This document shows, piece by piece, positions 43,163-53,690 of a stretch of DNA of 64,000 nt (within the stretch, counting starts at the first letter, position 1; each line of letters starts with the position of its first letter). The translations under genes and the position numbers were made by a program. The stretch is from Erinaceus europaeus (Eukaryota > Chordata > Mammalia > Eulipotyphla > Erinaceidae): positions 62,758,042 to 62,822,041 of the forward strand of contig NC_080164.1 in assembly GCF_950295315.1 (NCBI RefSeq). Direction: 5' to 3'. Below the pieces are notes generated by a model. The model did no database searches, was not told the DNA's origin, and saw nothing but the letters and a program-made list of their open reading frames with translations.

Positions 43163-43560
43163 AGGGGTTTTCAACAGTCCCTACCACCATCCCCATCATA
43201 CCTGCCTGTTTCTGGAACAGAGACCTTGACTCACAGAGCCGATTACCCATCAGCTGTGCTTCTGTAAGTTCTCACTGCATCATGCTGGGAGAACTGGAGG
43301 ATGCTATTGTTAAGTCTTACCTTAGCAATAAGCAATAATGTCTCTTCCTTAAGCCCTTCTGCTTTCCGGAGCCCACTTCACACATACCCTGTGCTGGGCT
43401 TCCTGAATATGTATTGTCTCACTAATATCCTATGTCCTGAAAAGCTACAGCGCTTGGCCCTAGTGGGGCACCAGAGGGAGGCACAGCTTAAACTATGGGG
43501 TCTCCTGGCTCAGCCAGTACCTTCCCTGTCACTTGCCTCAGCCATCAGACTCAGCCCAAT
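43163..43560. other. Intergenic sequence, nothing recognised
   Basis: No exon or named repeat. Confidence 0.4.
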
Positions 43561-43576
43561 CTTCCACACCTTTTTT

Positions 43577-43720
43577 TATTCATTTAATAATGATCAACAA
43601 GACCATAGGATAAGAGGGGTTCAATTCCACACAATTCTCACCACCAGAGTTCTGCATCCCCTCCATTTCCTATTCTTTATCCCTCTGGGAGCATGGATCA
43701 TTATGGGGTACAGAAGGTTC
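43577..43720 (-). mobile_element. Very short HAL1/L1-type 3' end, reverse
   Basis: Reverse complement of the HAL1 3' UTR end (AATTCTCACCACCAGAGTTC, CCATTTCCTATTCTTTATCC). Flanked by TCCACACCTTTTT at 43563-43575 and 43721-43733, so it is a complete 5'-truncated insertion of about 140 bases. Confidence 0.82.
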
Positions 43721-43932
43721 TCCACACCTTTTTCCCAGGACCCCTTCCCTGAATAGGATCAGAACTAGGAACCCAGTGTTCTAGGGGTGAAAGTTAGAGG
43801 TAAAATTCAGGCACAGAATTTCAGGTCCAGGGACCCACAGAGAGCAGGAGAGCCAGTCTACAATACACAAGTACTATAGGAACAGTTCCTGGCAGACCCT
43901 AGCAGGGAGTTCATGTGCTGTGCAGGGAGATG

Positions 43933-44014
43933 GGGTGAATAGGTGGGTCTGGGTGAATAGGTGGGCAAGCACCCTTTCACAGGGGTCTGGGTGAATAGGT
44001 GGGCAAGCACCCTT
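43933..44014. repeat. Small tandem duplication (38-base unit)
   Basis: GGGTCTGGGTGAATAGGTGG begins two adjacent units (43945 and 43983); a third, partial GGGTGAATAGGTGGG starts at 43934. Confidence 0.9.
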
Positions 44015-44268
44015 TGTGGCGACCTGGGACAGCTGGTTTTTAGATTCTCCTTCCCAACCAGAAATCTTGGACCTATGAGGCTTCCTGAACTAATAATTCT
44101 ACCTACCTCTTCCCACTTGGCCTAAGTGGCTTTGCCTTGCTATGAGTGTTCATATCATAAAACACAAGAGTTATTATTAACCCAAAGGAATAAATCTCTA
44201 ATGATGGGGTTTCAGGCATTGGTGGAAACTGTCCCCTGCCCCACCATGCCTGTCCTATGCTCTGAGGG

Positions 44269-44278
44269 TCTTTCTTTT

Positions 44279-44318
<40 letters not shown>

Positions 44319-44330
44319 TTTTTCTTTCTT
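44269..44330. repeat. (TTTC)n microsatellite at a SINE tail
   Basis: About 14 TTTC units abut the tail of the reverse SINE at 44331-44522, the usual origin of such tetranucleotides. Confidence 0.95.
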
Positions 44331-44522
44331 ATTGCCACCAGGGCTATTTCTGGGGCTCAGTGCCTGCACGACGAATTCATCACTCCTGGCAGCCATTATT
44401 TTTTCCTTACTTTTATTTGATATACCAGAAACAGAGAGGGGAGGCTTCCCCCTGCAGGTGCAGACTAGGGGCTTGAACACATGGCAACATGTGCTTGGCT
44501 GGGTGTACCACAACTGGCCCCT
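44331..44522 (-). mobile_element. Main SINE, reverse, internally deleted
   Basis: GCCACCAGGGCTATTTCTGG tail side and GGTGTACCACAACTGGCCCC head end. The body is shortened to about 190 bases. Confidence 0.75.
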
Positions 44523-45640
44523 TCCTTCAATACTGTCATCTGCAGATTTCTCACATTGACTTCAGACCTTCAGAGAATCACTGAGCAAACTGGATCACTG
44601 CCCACTGAAAACTAGATATTTACCTGCCAACTCCCTTTCTTTTCTCCCTCTAGGAAATGATAATGAATAGTGTGTGTGTGTCTGTGTGTGTCTGTGTGTG
44701 TCTGTTTGTGTTTTCCCGCTGCCTTGACCACACTGCCTTCTTATGACAGTTCCATTATTTCAAAATAGTGTACTTACTTCTTATCTTGGTATTCTAGGCC
44801 CTGGCAGACACTGCGGTTGTCTAACAGAGGCCATTCCCAGGCTTTCTTCTATTCATCTTCATTACTGGCCCACTGGGCCTTCCATTAGAAAGAGAAAATG
44901 TCAGGTGTTTGTTTTCCCCACCCCCTCTTTGTTCCAGGGACCTTGTCATGTGACCCAGTCCTAGATAAGTGGATCTTTGAGGACGGCTTCTGAGTCTCCT
45001 GGGAAAACTGCCACTTTATTGTCTTGAGATAGATGAGAACATGTTGTTTGACACTGTAGCAGCCATTCTGTGATCATGGGGAGATAAGCCAAGGTGAGGG
45101 AAGAGGGTTCTTAATCTTATCATTTAACTGCTAGTTAGCCACTGCTGGAAATGCCCTGCTTCTGCTTATGTGACACAATGAGGCTTCACATATGTTCACT
45201 CACTTTACTTTTAAATCCTTTTACTTGAGCCCAAAAGCTCCCTAACTGATACTAAAGTCTAATGCTGTCCACGTGGCTTTTCAGCCTCGTCTTCCATCCC
45301 TGTTCTTTGGTATATCTCTAAGTGAAGCATGTCTTCTTCCTGTTTTGCCTGCTGCATCTAAGGCATCTCTGGGCTCCTCAAATTGGTGATCTTTCAGATA
45401 TGCTTTAAAGTTTGTATTAAATGCCCCTGCCTCGTAACTCTCCCAAGTAGAACTCAGGTTCATGTCCTGCTATTTTGAATGCCATAACTGTGGCATTTCT
45501 ACAGGATTCTCTGTCCTCTTGTTAACTGCTCCCCACAGCATTATGAGCATCTCTGTGGAAAAAGCCTGCTTCCCATCAGAGTCTTTCCTGGCATTGCACC
45601 TAATGCAGCAGGAACTTAGTACAGATTATTGAGAGCATGA
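44523..45640. other. Intergenic sequence, probably old repeat remains
   Basis: A TG-rich stretch at 44671-44714. The part 44930-45130 (TTGTCATGTGACCCAGTCCT, GTAGCAGCCATTCTGTGATC, GGAGATAAGCCAAGG) resembles an old mammalian repeat I cannot name. A 60-codon reverse frame at 45281-45463 is unconvincing. Confidence 0.35.
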
Positions 45641-45652
45641 AAACACTGCTTC

Positions 45653-45970
45653 TAGGGGGCCAGGTAGTAGTGCAGTGGGTTAAGTGCACATGGTGCTAAG
45701 TGAAAGGATCCCGGTTCAAGCCCCCGGCTCCCCACCTTCAGGGGGGTCGCTTCACAAGCGATGAAGCAAGTCTACAGGTGTCTATATTTCTTTCCCCTTT
45801 TCTGTCTTTCCCTCCTCTCTTGATTTCTCTCTGTCCTATCCAACAACAACAGCAATAATAACAACAACAACGAGAACAACAAAATGGGGGGAGGCCTCCA
45901 GGAGCAGTGAATTCATAGTGCAGGCACCAAGCCCAGCAATAACCCTGGAGGCAAAAACAAAAACAAAAAA
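45653..45970 (+). mobile_element. Main SINE, forward, long form
   Basis: Head GGGGGCCAGGTAGTAGTGCA, good B box GGTTCAAGCCC. AAACACTGCTTC (45641) and GACACTGCTTC (45971) are the duplication. Confidence 0.88.
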
Positions 45971-45981
45971 GACACTGCTTC

Positions 45982-46745
45982 CTTCATCTCTTCCAGCCCT
46001 TGGCTCTCCTGACAATCCAGCTCAGCTGGGCAAGAAAGTGGCACAGCTCTCAATCTGCAGGGAAAAGGATATCCAAGGTCACTTGGCTGAATTGGGGGAG
46101 CAAGGACTCCAGTGTAGATGCCCTGACTGCTGCCCAAGGATTTTTCCAGAACCGAGTTGACAAACTGGGTGTGTTCCAGAGCTGGCATGACAGCTGTCTA
46201 AAATGACGTGACAGTGCAAAAGGCAGGAGCTGAGGGTGCAGAGAGAGCTGTCAGATGATGAACGATGCTGCCTGCCTGCCAGCCACTGGGGAGCCCAGGG
46301 AGTTGTAAGGGGGAAAATGTGCTCAGTACCAGAAAGGGGTCTAGGATCCCTCCTCTAAGCATATTTGCCACCAGTCCATGCTGAGCCAGGCCTCACACTG
46401 AGAAGAAAAAAATATGTACCAGGAGCTGGTGGACTCAGAACTTCCTCAGGTACTCTATAGGAAATAAGTTTGCAGAGGATTGCTGCTTTGGCCATGGTGG
46501 TGGAGCGGAGAGGAGACAGAATAGTGTCAAGAACCTTTTTTATTTCTGGGTCCACTCCTGCTCCTCTAAAGTTGACTATAGTTTTCAGTAAGTGAGTGAC
46601 TGACTGCTGAGCCCCAGTAGAGCTCTATGGAGCTAGAATCTTGAGTACAGAGCTGCTGTAACCGCACACACAGCCTTTCTAGGCTTGGCCCTACTGGGAT
46701 CCTGTAAAAGCAGTCTCTGCAGGCTGTCTGTCCTCCAGCTGTAGA
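45982..46745. other. Unique intergenic sequence
   Basis: No gene or repeat recognised. Confidence 0.45.
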
Positions 46746-46761
46746 CAGAGGTTTGCCTTCC

Positions 46762-47052
46762 CTTTTGTTTTTTGTTTGTTTTTGTTTTGCCTCTAGGGTT
46801 ATTAAGAATTCACTGCTCCTGGCAGCCTTTTTTTTTTTTTTTTTCATTTTATTGGATAGGACAGAGAGAAATTGAGAGGGGAGGAGGAGATAGAAAGGGA
46901 GAGAGAAAGAGACGCACCTGCAGATCTGCTTTACCATTTATGAAGCATCCCCTCTGCAGATGGGAAGCTGGAGGCTTGAACCTGGATCCTTGTGCGAGTC
47001 CTTATTCTTCATACTCTGTGCACTTACTGGGTGCACTACTTCCTGGCCCCAA
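46762..47052 (-). mobile_element. Main SINE, reverse
   Basis: GCCTCTAGGGTTATTAAGAA tail side, then a T16-18 run and the body. Perfect 13-base duplication AGGTTTGCCTTCC at 46749 and 47053. Confidence 0.88.
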
Positions 47053-47065
47053 AGGTTTGCCTTCC

Positions 47066-49132
47066 TTAGATCTGAGCATACCAGGCCATGTGAGAATGTA
47101 GGAAATGGGGGTAGGATGGGGGTGAATGTGAAAGTAGGAGAGGGGCTCAGAAACTTCATGTAGAAATTTTTAAAAATTTACTTACCAGATCTTTAAAAAA
47201 ATTGCTCAAGAATATCTCTTGGTTGAAAAAAAAAGAAAGAAATATTCCAGACATTTCTAATGTATCTCTAAACTACCTCTTCCCCTGAATAATTTTCTAT
47301 CCCCAGAGGTAGCCAGTTCAGCTAGATTTTTTTAAAAATAAAAATATATACGCCATAAACAATTCAGCCAACACCAGATGTCTAAGATGAAACCTCTCCT
47401 TCCCCCAAATAATCATTATTAATCATTTTCCAGTACTCCTCTGACTCTTTTAAAATTCATATACAGGCACAAGATACTCAGTGTTTCCTCACAAAATGAA
47501 TATTCATTCTTTTTCTATAAAAATGAGGTGCTGCAGCCCTGCCTCTTGGTGTTTTACTGAATGCTCCCAGAGGTTTCTCCTTGAACACTCAAAGTGACCC
47601 ACCTTGTTTCACCTACTCCCCAGGGTGGACCACTGAGTGTTTTACTGTTTCCCTGGCAACTGGGAAGGAGCATATGGACCCTAGTTGCCACTGTGCTGTG
47701 TATGGGTGCGGGTGTCCATGAGAGCTATTTACCAGGCCCTGACTGGTTCTACCACTACCTGACTGTGGATGACCACAGATGAGTTACCTCTCTCAAGTTC
47801 CTCTTCTGGAGTTAGGATATGAAGTGAGAGGTAGAGTAGACCTAGTTCCTTCCAGCTTTCTGAAGGATGGGGAGGGCATCACAGCTGTTTCGCTGCCTTT
47901 CCCAGCAGGTGGCCACAACCTGGAAATTTGGGCCCACAGGTTCTGTGCCAGAAACTCCAGCCCAGATCCCAGGAAGGGCACCACTGTGCCCACCCCCTTC
48001 ACTTCATCCCTCCATCAGGTATTCTGATACCCTGATTCCCAAAGTAATATCACAGCTGCGGGAATCTTGACATCAGCAAAGCTCAGCAAAGGGGTCTCAA
48101 GTACACCCACCACCCATGCACCACCCCAGCTAGGGCAGGAGAGAGCATCACAAGCCAGATTTGAGGTTCCTGCACTTCTCCTCCCTCTGCTGCTACTGCT
48201 GCTGGTTCAGAAAATAAACACTTTCCTCACCAAGAAAAAAAAAAGACAATAAAAATTTAATATTCCTGGGATGTCTGTTTTCTCAAACAGGAGGCAGCAG
48301 TTGCTAGAGCTAAGTTTGGCAGAGGTAGGAAAGGGCTTTTTCTCCACATTAGCATTTTCACTTTTTTCCCAGGAGGTACCTCCAGTTAAAATACATTCCT
48401 GGAAGGTGATTTTCATGTGCTTTGCTGGCCATTAAAGTTGCTGCTTGCTGGTGTTTCCTTTGCCTGTTTGCCTTGTTTATTTGTAAAGACTGCTGGGGGT
48501 GGGGGGTGTGGAGCATGAATGACAGGGTGTGATGGTAGGGGTCAGGCAAGTGACATGTTACACAAGATCAAGAAGAGCTGCCCCAGGAACTGGGAGCCAG
48601 AAAGGTCACTCCATTGGAGAGGTCAAACTCTACCCCATTGGCTACAAGAACCTGGCTGTATATACTGACAAACTTTCTGCACAGTGTAGCAGTATAGTCA
48701 AGATATTTTCTCACTTCCCTTCCCTCTTTTGCACCCTTCCCTGGGATACTTTTGGAAGAGATGGTCCATTAAACAAGAAACTTTATATAATAAGAAGGAA
48801 AGGACCACCTTCTGGGCAGTGCCCAGGCCCATCACTGGCCTTTCTTTCCTGAAAGTTGCCACTCTTCTCCCATGTTGCTCCACAAGCAACACCAAGACTG
48901 AGCTGGGGACCACCAGCAAGAATCTGGCCCAGGAAATGGGGTGCAAACCTCAGGTGTCTCTGGGGAGAGGATGAGTATAGAGGTGAATTTAGGATTTAGG
49001 AACATGCCAAGACTCTTGTTGTGCAGGCTGGTCAACCAATAATGGCAGCTCACAGAGGCCATTCCAGACTCAGGGAGACTACCCCAGTGTGTGGCCAGCA
49101 CTACATGACCCATCATGGTGCTCTTGTGGGAT
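47066..49132. other. About 2 kb of mostly unique intergenic DNA
   Basis: Only a MIR-like fragment (47730-47870: GATGAGTTACCTCTCTCAAG) is recognisable. An A-run at 48234-48244 may be an old tail. Several short frames, none exon-like. Confidence 0.4.
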
Positions 49133-49147
49133 GAAAATGTAGCCTAG

Positions 49148-49509
49148 GGGGTCGGGCGGTGGCGCAGTGGGTTAAGCGCACGTGGCGCAAAGTGCAGGGA
49201 CTGGCATAAGGATCCCAGTTCGAGGCCCCGTCCCCCAACCTGCAGGGGAGTCGCTTCACAGGTGGTGGAGCATTCTGCAGATGTCTATCTTTCTCTCTCT
49301 CTCTCTGTCTTCCCCTCCTCTCTCCATTTCTCTCTGTCCTAACAACGAACAACATCAACAATGGCAATAATAATAACCACAACGAGGCTACAACAAGGGC
49401 AACAAAAGGGGGGAAAAACATGGCCTCCAGGAGCGGTGGATTCATGGTGCAGGCACCAAGCCCAGCAATAACCCTGGAGGAAAAAAAAAAAAAAGGAAAA
49501 GGAAAGAAA
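49148..49509 (+). mobile_element. Main SINE, forward, best-preserved long copy
   Basis: Head GGGTCGGGCGGTGGCGCAGT with intact A box. Duplication GAAAATGTAGCCTAG at 49133-49147 and 49510-49524 is perfect, so this is probably among the youngest copies. Confidence 0.93.
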
Positions 49510-49524
49510 GAAAATGTAGCCTAG

Positions 49525-50252
49525 ACATTGCCTCCATCCCTTGACCTCCAGAGTGACTGCCTGGAACCTCTCTCTGTCCCCCTCTCAGCATGGGGGCAAT
49601 ATCCAAGACCCTTCCCTCAGGGCAGTTTGGGGCTGCCTGCCTTTGACCAACTCTGCCTCCCAGGCTCTGAGAACCTCTACTGAGTGTCAGCCTCCTGATG
49701 AAGATCCAGGAGCTTCACAGAAGGTCTGACACTTTAGTTTCTGCAGTTCTGTTCACCTCTGGTCACTCTCTTTCTGACTCAGCTCCTCCCTGCAATCTTG
49801 GCTCCTGAGCAGTCTTCCTCTATTATGCAGAGCAGTTGAGCATTAGGCCAACAACCCTAAATGCAACCCACCTCTGGCAGTGGTCTCCAACTCATCAATA
49901 CTCTACACACAAATTTTTACCTTACATAGGATATACCCCTGGGGATGTTCAACTCTATACAAATGGCTTGGCTTCCTTCCACCCATGGAACCAAATGAGA
50001 CATACCTGTCAATTAGGAAAACACAACTGGAAAAAGAAGAAAATGGTATATTACATACAGACCTTCAAGCACATGAACTCAGAGCTTTAGCTAACACTGC
50101 CATGGACTAGGGTGGACTTGTGGAAACAAGAGAACTGAACACAGACTCCTTGACTGTACAGAGGATGAAAACACTAAGTAGCTGTCTAGGTTCCTCAGTG
50201 GACTTATCCTCACTGCTCCCCCCACCCCTATCCCACATACACACCCCTGAGA
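49525..50252. other. Intergenic sequence, nothing recognised
   Basis: No exon or named repeat on either strand. Confidence 0.45.
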
Positions 50253-50268
50253 AAGAATGAGCTTAGGA

Positions 50269-50382
50269 GGGGGCCGGGCAGTAACGCACCTCCTTAGGCA
50301 CACATAGCGCCCAGCACAAGGACCCGCTCAAGGATCCCGGTTCAAGCCCCCCCCCTTCCCACCAGCAGGGGTGTCACCTAGC
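50269..50382 (+). mobile_element. Tail-less SINE-head insertion (114 bp)
   Basis: Contains only the tRNA-like head and the start of the body (GGGCCGGGCAGTAACGCACC ... GGATCCCGGTTCAAGCCCCC ... CAGGGGTGTCACCT). No CT-rich body and no A-tail follow. Perfect 16-base duplications AAGAATGAGCTTAGGA lie at 50253-50268 and 50383-50398. Confidence 0.88.
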
Positions 50383-50559
50383 AAGAATGAGCTTAGGAAA
50401 TGGATTCAACACACAGGGGACAGGCCAACAAGACCTGACTGAGGATCATCTCACCTCTTTGGATCGAAGGGAGACAGCTGTCCAATGATGAGAAATTGGA
50501 CACCATTAGGCATGAAAAGCCAGGTTCCACTCATGGGCCAAGTGGGGTAGTAGCCTGAG

Positions 50560-50890
50560 ATTCTGTTTGCTCTTGATTTTGTGCCTTATTGAGGTTACAG
50601 TAGTTTATAACAGTATACGTTTCAGGTGTACCCATTAAATATTTGAAATCTGTGTACACTATGACATGATCACCATGCAAAGCCTGGTTTCTAACCATTA
50701 CCATACAATTAATCCCCTTTACCCACTTCAACCACTTTCAACTTTTCCCTTCAGTAACCGCCTGTCTGTTCACTGTGTCTAAGATTTCGTTTCTGTTTTG
50801 CTTGTTTGTGAGCTCTGTTTATCTTCTACAAGTGGGTGAAGTCATAGGGTGTTCATCTTTCTCCTGAGTTACTTCATTTTGTGGGAATCT
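50560..50890 (-). mobile_element. Old LINE-1 3' region, reverse
   Basis: GAGGTTACAGTAGTTTATAA, TTTCAGGTGTACCCATTAAA, TACACTATGACATGATCACC, AGGGTGTTCATCTTTCTC: the complement of an L1M-type 3' end. Confidence 0.6.
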
Positions 50891-51650
50891 TGTGGTGAGA
50901 CAGAACTGGCTACATGTCGCCTAGGACTTGCCACACCTCACCCAGATGGCTTCTGAGATCCTGCTCCTGCACTCTTTTCATCAATTTCTCTGGTCAGAGC
51001 TGCATCTGGGGATGGAGGCTTGAACAGGGTCCACTCTGATGGTGGAGGCAAGGATCTTTTGGTTCCAAGCATCTGCTCCCCACATTCTTTTTTTCTTGGG
51101 ACCTCATTGTCTAAAGGAGAATCTGCAGCTCTGCAAGAGTCCAGGCAAGCATACCTTCCAGCTGTCTCCCACTGTCCCCTCCCCTCCTCCTAGACCATTA
51201 GGAATGGCAGGACAAGTATGTAAGAGTCAGCCCTGGCAGCTGTCAAAGCTGTCTCTCCTCATTCCCTGAGCACATGTCTTAATGAGAGCCCATTAAGCCT
51301 TCTTTTATCACCGCATAATTATTGCCATTAAAGGGGCTTTGTTCTCTTTAGTTTGAAAATAAAAGTTCTAACTCCTCAAAGCAAGAAATAAGTACACCAG
51401 TGTGAGGTGCAGGGGCCAGGTGCAGGACCCAGGCTGGGTGGAGGCTTCTGGCATGGGGCTCCTGTGTCCCTGGTCCCCTGCTGATTTTGTCAGTGCAAGC
51501 ACCTGGGAAAGTTACTACTGTGGGGATCCATTACTACATTTGGGATCCCCTCTCCTTTTCTGGCCCCTGCAGCTGTTATCACCCAACCACCTCTACCCTT
51601 CAGCTTTGAACCAGTGCTGGCACTGTTATATACCCTTGACAGTGAGATGA
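50891..51650. other. Unique intergenic sequence with an AT-rich conserved-looking block
   Basis: 51275-51390 (TCTTAATGAGAGCCCATTAA, CCGCATAATTATTGCCATTA, TAGTTTGAAAATAAAAGTTC) has dense TAAT motifs and no repeat, as in many developmental enhancers. Function not shown. Confidence 0.4.
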
Positions 51651-51654
51651 CAGG

Positions 51655-51785
51655 GCAGAGGTAGATAGCACAATAGTTATGCAAAGAGACTTTCACGTCT
51701 GAGGTTTCAAGGTCCCATGTTCAATCCCCCACACCAAGCCAGAGCTGAGCAGTGGTAAAAATAAACAAAATTCTTTAAAAGAAAG
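51655..51785 (+). mobile_element. Second-family SINE, forward
   Basis: GTAGATAGCACAATAGTTAT, AAAGAGACTTTCACGTCTGA, CCCATGTTCAATCCCCCACA (B-box region), AGCCAGAGCTGAGCAGTGG. Confidence 0.7.
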
Positions 51786-51804
51786 AAGAGAAAAGAAAAG
51801 TGGT

Positions 51805-52078
51805 GTAAGGATCCCCTGCTGGTGGGGAGCCACTTCACAGGTGGTGAAGCAGGTCTGCAGGTGCCTGTCTTTCTCTCCCCCTCTCTGTCTTCCCCATCTC
51901 TCTCCATTTCTCTGTGTCCTATCCAATGACAGCAACAACAACAATAATAATAATAACCATAACAATGATAAAAAGAAAAACAACAAGGGCAACTAAAAGA
52001 GAAAAAATGGTCTCCAGGAGCAGTGGATTTGTGGTGCAGGCACCGAGCCCCAGTAATAACCCTGGAGGCAAAAAAAAT
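51805..52078 (+). mobile_element. Main SINE, forward, missing its tRNA head
   Basis: Starts at GTGTAAGGATCCCCTGCTGG, inside the normal head, then the long-form body and CAGGAGCAGTGGATTTGTGG module. It is followed at once by an L1 3' UTR. Confidence 0.82.
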
Positions 52079-52082
52079 TTAC

Positions 52083-52282
52083 TTTGGCATACTGCACCAA
52101 AGTAAAAGATTCTGGGGTGGGCAAGTGGGGAGAATACAGATCCAAAAAGATGACAGAGGACCTAGTGGGGGTTTTATTGTTATATGAAAAACTCAGAAAT
52201 GTTATGCATGTACAAACTATTATATTTACTGTCTAATGGAAAACATTAAGTCTTCAATAAAGAAATTTAAAAAAAGAAAAGA
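52083..52282 (+). mobile_element. LINE-1 3' UTR directly after a headless SINE
   Basis: GCATACTGCACCAAAGTAAAAG, GGACCTAGTGGGGGTTTTAT, TTCAATAAAGAAATTTAAAA. GAAAAGAAAAGTG occurs both before the SINE (51791-51803) and after this segment (about 52279-52293). Confidence 0.75.
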
Positions 52283-52399
52283 AAAGAAAAGTGACAGTGA
52301 AGTGACAGGGGTCATTAAATGACCTTCCCAGGTAATGGTCAGGTAAGGGGAGTACTAACAGTAAGAATTGTCATTTCTTTTTCCTTCACATACTTTATT

Positions 52400-52525
52400 T
52401 CAGTTAACACAAGGCCTGCAGAAAAGGCAATCTCTTGTTTTATGGTAAGGTTCAGAGATGCTAGAGACGTGTCCCAGTTCACCAGCTCCTGTGTGAATGG
52501 CTAGGATTTGAACATAGGTTTTTTT
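52400..52525 (-). repeat. MIR-like SINE
   Basis: TGGTAAGGTTCAGAGATGCT and AATGGCTAGGATTTGAACAT correspond to the reverse MIR core and B box. Confidence 0.5.
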
Positions 52526-52534
52526 TCAATTTTT

Positions 52535-52818
52535 TTTTGTATTTATATATTTATTTCCTTTTTTGTTGCCCTTGTTGTTTAATTGTTGTAGTTATTATTG
52601 ATGTCATTGTTGCTGGACAGGACAAAGAGAAATGGAGAGAGGAGGGGAAGACAGAGAGGGGGAGAGAAAGACAGATACCTGCAGACCTTCTTCACCACTT
52701 GTGAAGTGACTCCCCTGCAGGTGGGGAGCCGGGGGCTTGAACTGGGATCCTTCGGCTAGTCCTTGTGCTTTGTGCCACGTGCATTTAACCTGCTGTGCTA
52801 CGACCCAACTCCCCCCCC
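52535..52818 (-). mobile_element. Main SINE, reverse
   Basis: Clean long form; head end CTGTGCTACGACCCAACTCC followed by a run of C. Confidence 0.88.
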
Positions 52819-52895
52819 CTTTTTAAAAAATAGAGAGAGACAGAAAACAACTGAGAGGGAAGAGGAGGTAGAGAAGAAAAGAGAGATGCCTTTCC

Positions 52896-53401
52896 AGAGG
52901 TCTACCCCACTAGGAAAATATAGAAACAGGCTGGGGGTATGGATTGACCTGCCAATGACCGTGTCTATCAGAGAAGCAATTAAAGAAGCCCGAACTCCTA
53001 CCTTCTGCTCCCCAAAGACAGTTTCAATCTGTCCTCCCAGAGGGGAAGAAGTGATAAAAGGTAGGGGGTAAGAGAGCTCTGAACTCCAGCTCCATCAGGA
53101 CATGAAGAGAGAGGAGGAAAAAGGGACGGGCATTTGGATGTAGTAACAGGGTCATGAGTGACTTAGAGGGGAAGAGAGAACTGGACCTGGAAGGAAAAGG
53201 GAGCAGTTAGGTACAAATCTAGACGGATTGTTGTAAAGATGATAGTTAGCCCATGTCTCTGCAACCTTAGGAGAACTGCAGTGGCTTGCAAAGGAGGAAT
53301 TGGGGATTCAGAACGCTGGTGGTGAGAATGGTGTGGAATTATACCCCTGTTGACTTGTAGTTTTGTAAATCAATATTAAATCACTAATAAAATTTTTTAA
53401 A
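52896..53401 (+). mobile_element. HAL1/L1-type 3' end inserted into a SINE
   Basis: CTACCCCACTAGGAAAATAT, GGTATGGATTGACCTGCCAA, AGAGAAGCAATTAAAGAAGC and GCTGGTGGTGAGAATGGTGT match the HAL1 3' end. It also carries about 240 bases (53040-53280) absent from the 24.67-26.52 kb element. Ends CTAATAAAATTTTTTAAAG. Similar AAAGAGAGA sequence lies on both sides. Confidence 0.7.
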
Positions 53402-53494
53402 GATAAAGAAAGAAAGAGAGACAGCTGCAGCATTGTTTCATCACTCATGAATCTTTTCCCTAGCAGGTGGAAGTAGGAACTCGAACCCGGGTCT

Positions 53495-53616
53495 TATTTT
53501 TTTCTTCACCAAAGCACTGATCAGCTCTGCCTTATGGTGTGGGGGATTGAACCTGGGACTTTGGAACCTCAGGCATGAGAACCTCTTTGCATAACCATTA
53601 TGCTATCTACCCCTGC
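53495..53616 (-). mobile_element. Second-family SINE, reverse, innermost layer
   Basis: GGGGGATTGAACCTGGGACT, GGAACCTCAGGCATGAGAAC and CATTATGCTATCTACCCCTG interrupt the outer SINE between its body and head end. Confidence 0.75.
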
Positions 53617-53690
53617 CCAGAACCGGGGTACTTATGCACTATAATGTGTGCACTCAACCAGGTGTGCCACCTGGTAACCTTGAATCTAGA

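Larger units (their letters stand above)
52823..53690 (-). mobile_element. Main SINE, reverse, split into three pieces by two later insertions
   Basis: Pieces at 52823-52895 (GAGAGACAGAAAACAACTGA), 53402-53494 (GACAGCTGCAGCATTGTTTC, GGAACTCGAACCCGGGTCTT) and 53617-53690 (TATAATGTGTGCACTCAACC, GGTGTGCCACCTGGTAACC) form one element in order. Confidence 0.75.

Noticed and set aside
45281..45463. Reverse 60-codon frame with plausible protein-like composition
   Set aside because: No homologue recognised, no splice sites at suitable places, and no neighbouring coding evidence; most likely chance.
49148..49230. tRNA-like sequence with A and B boxes
   Set aside because: Head of a tRNA-derived SINE, followed by the SINE body and A-tail. 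The same is true of all other tRNA-like hits, so no genuine tRNA gene was called.
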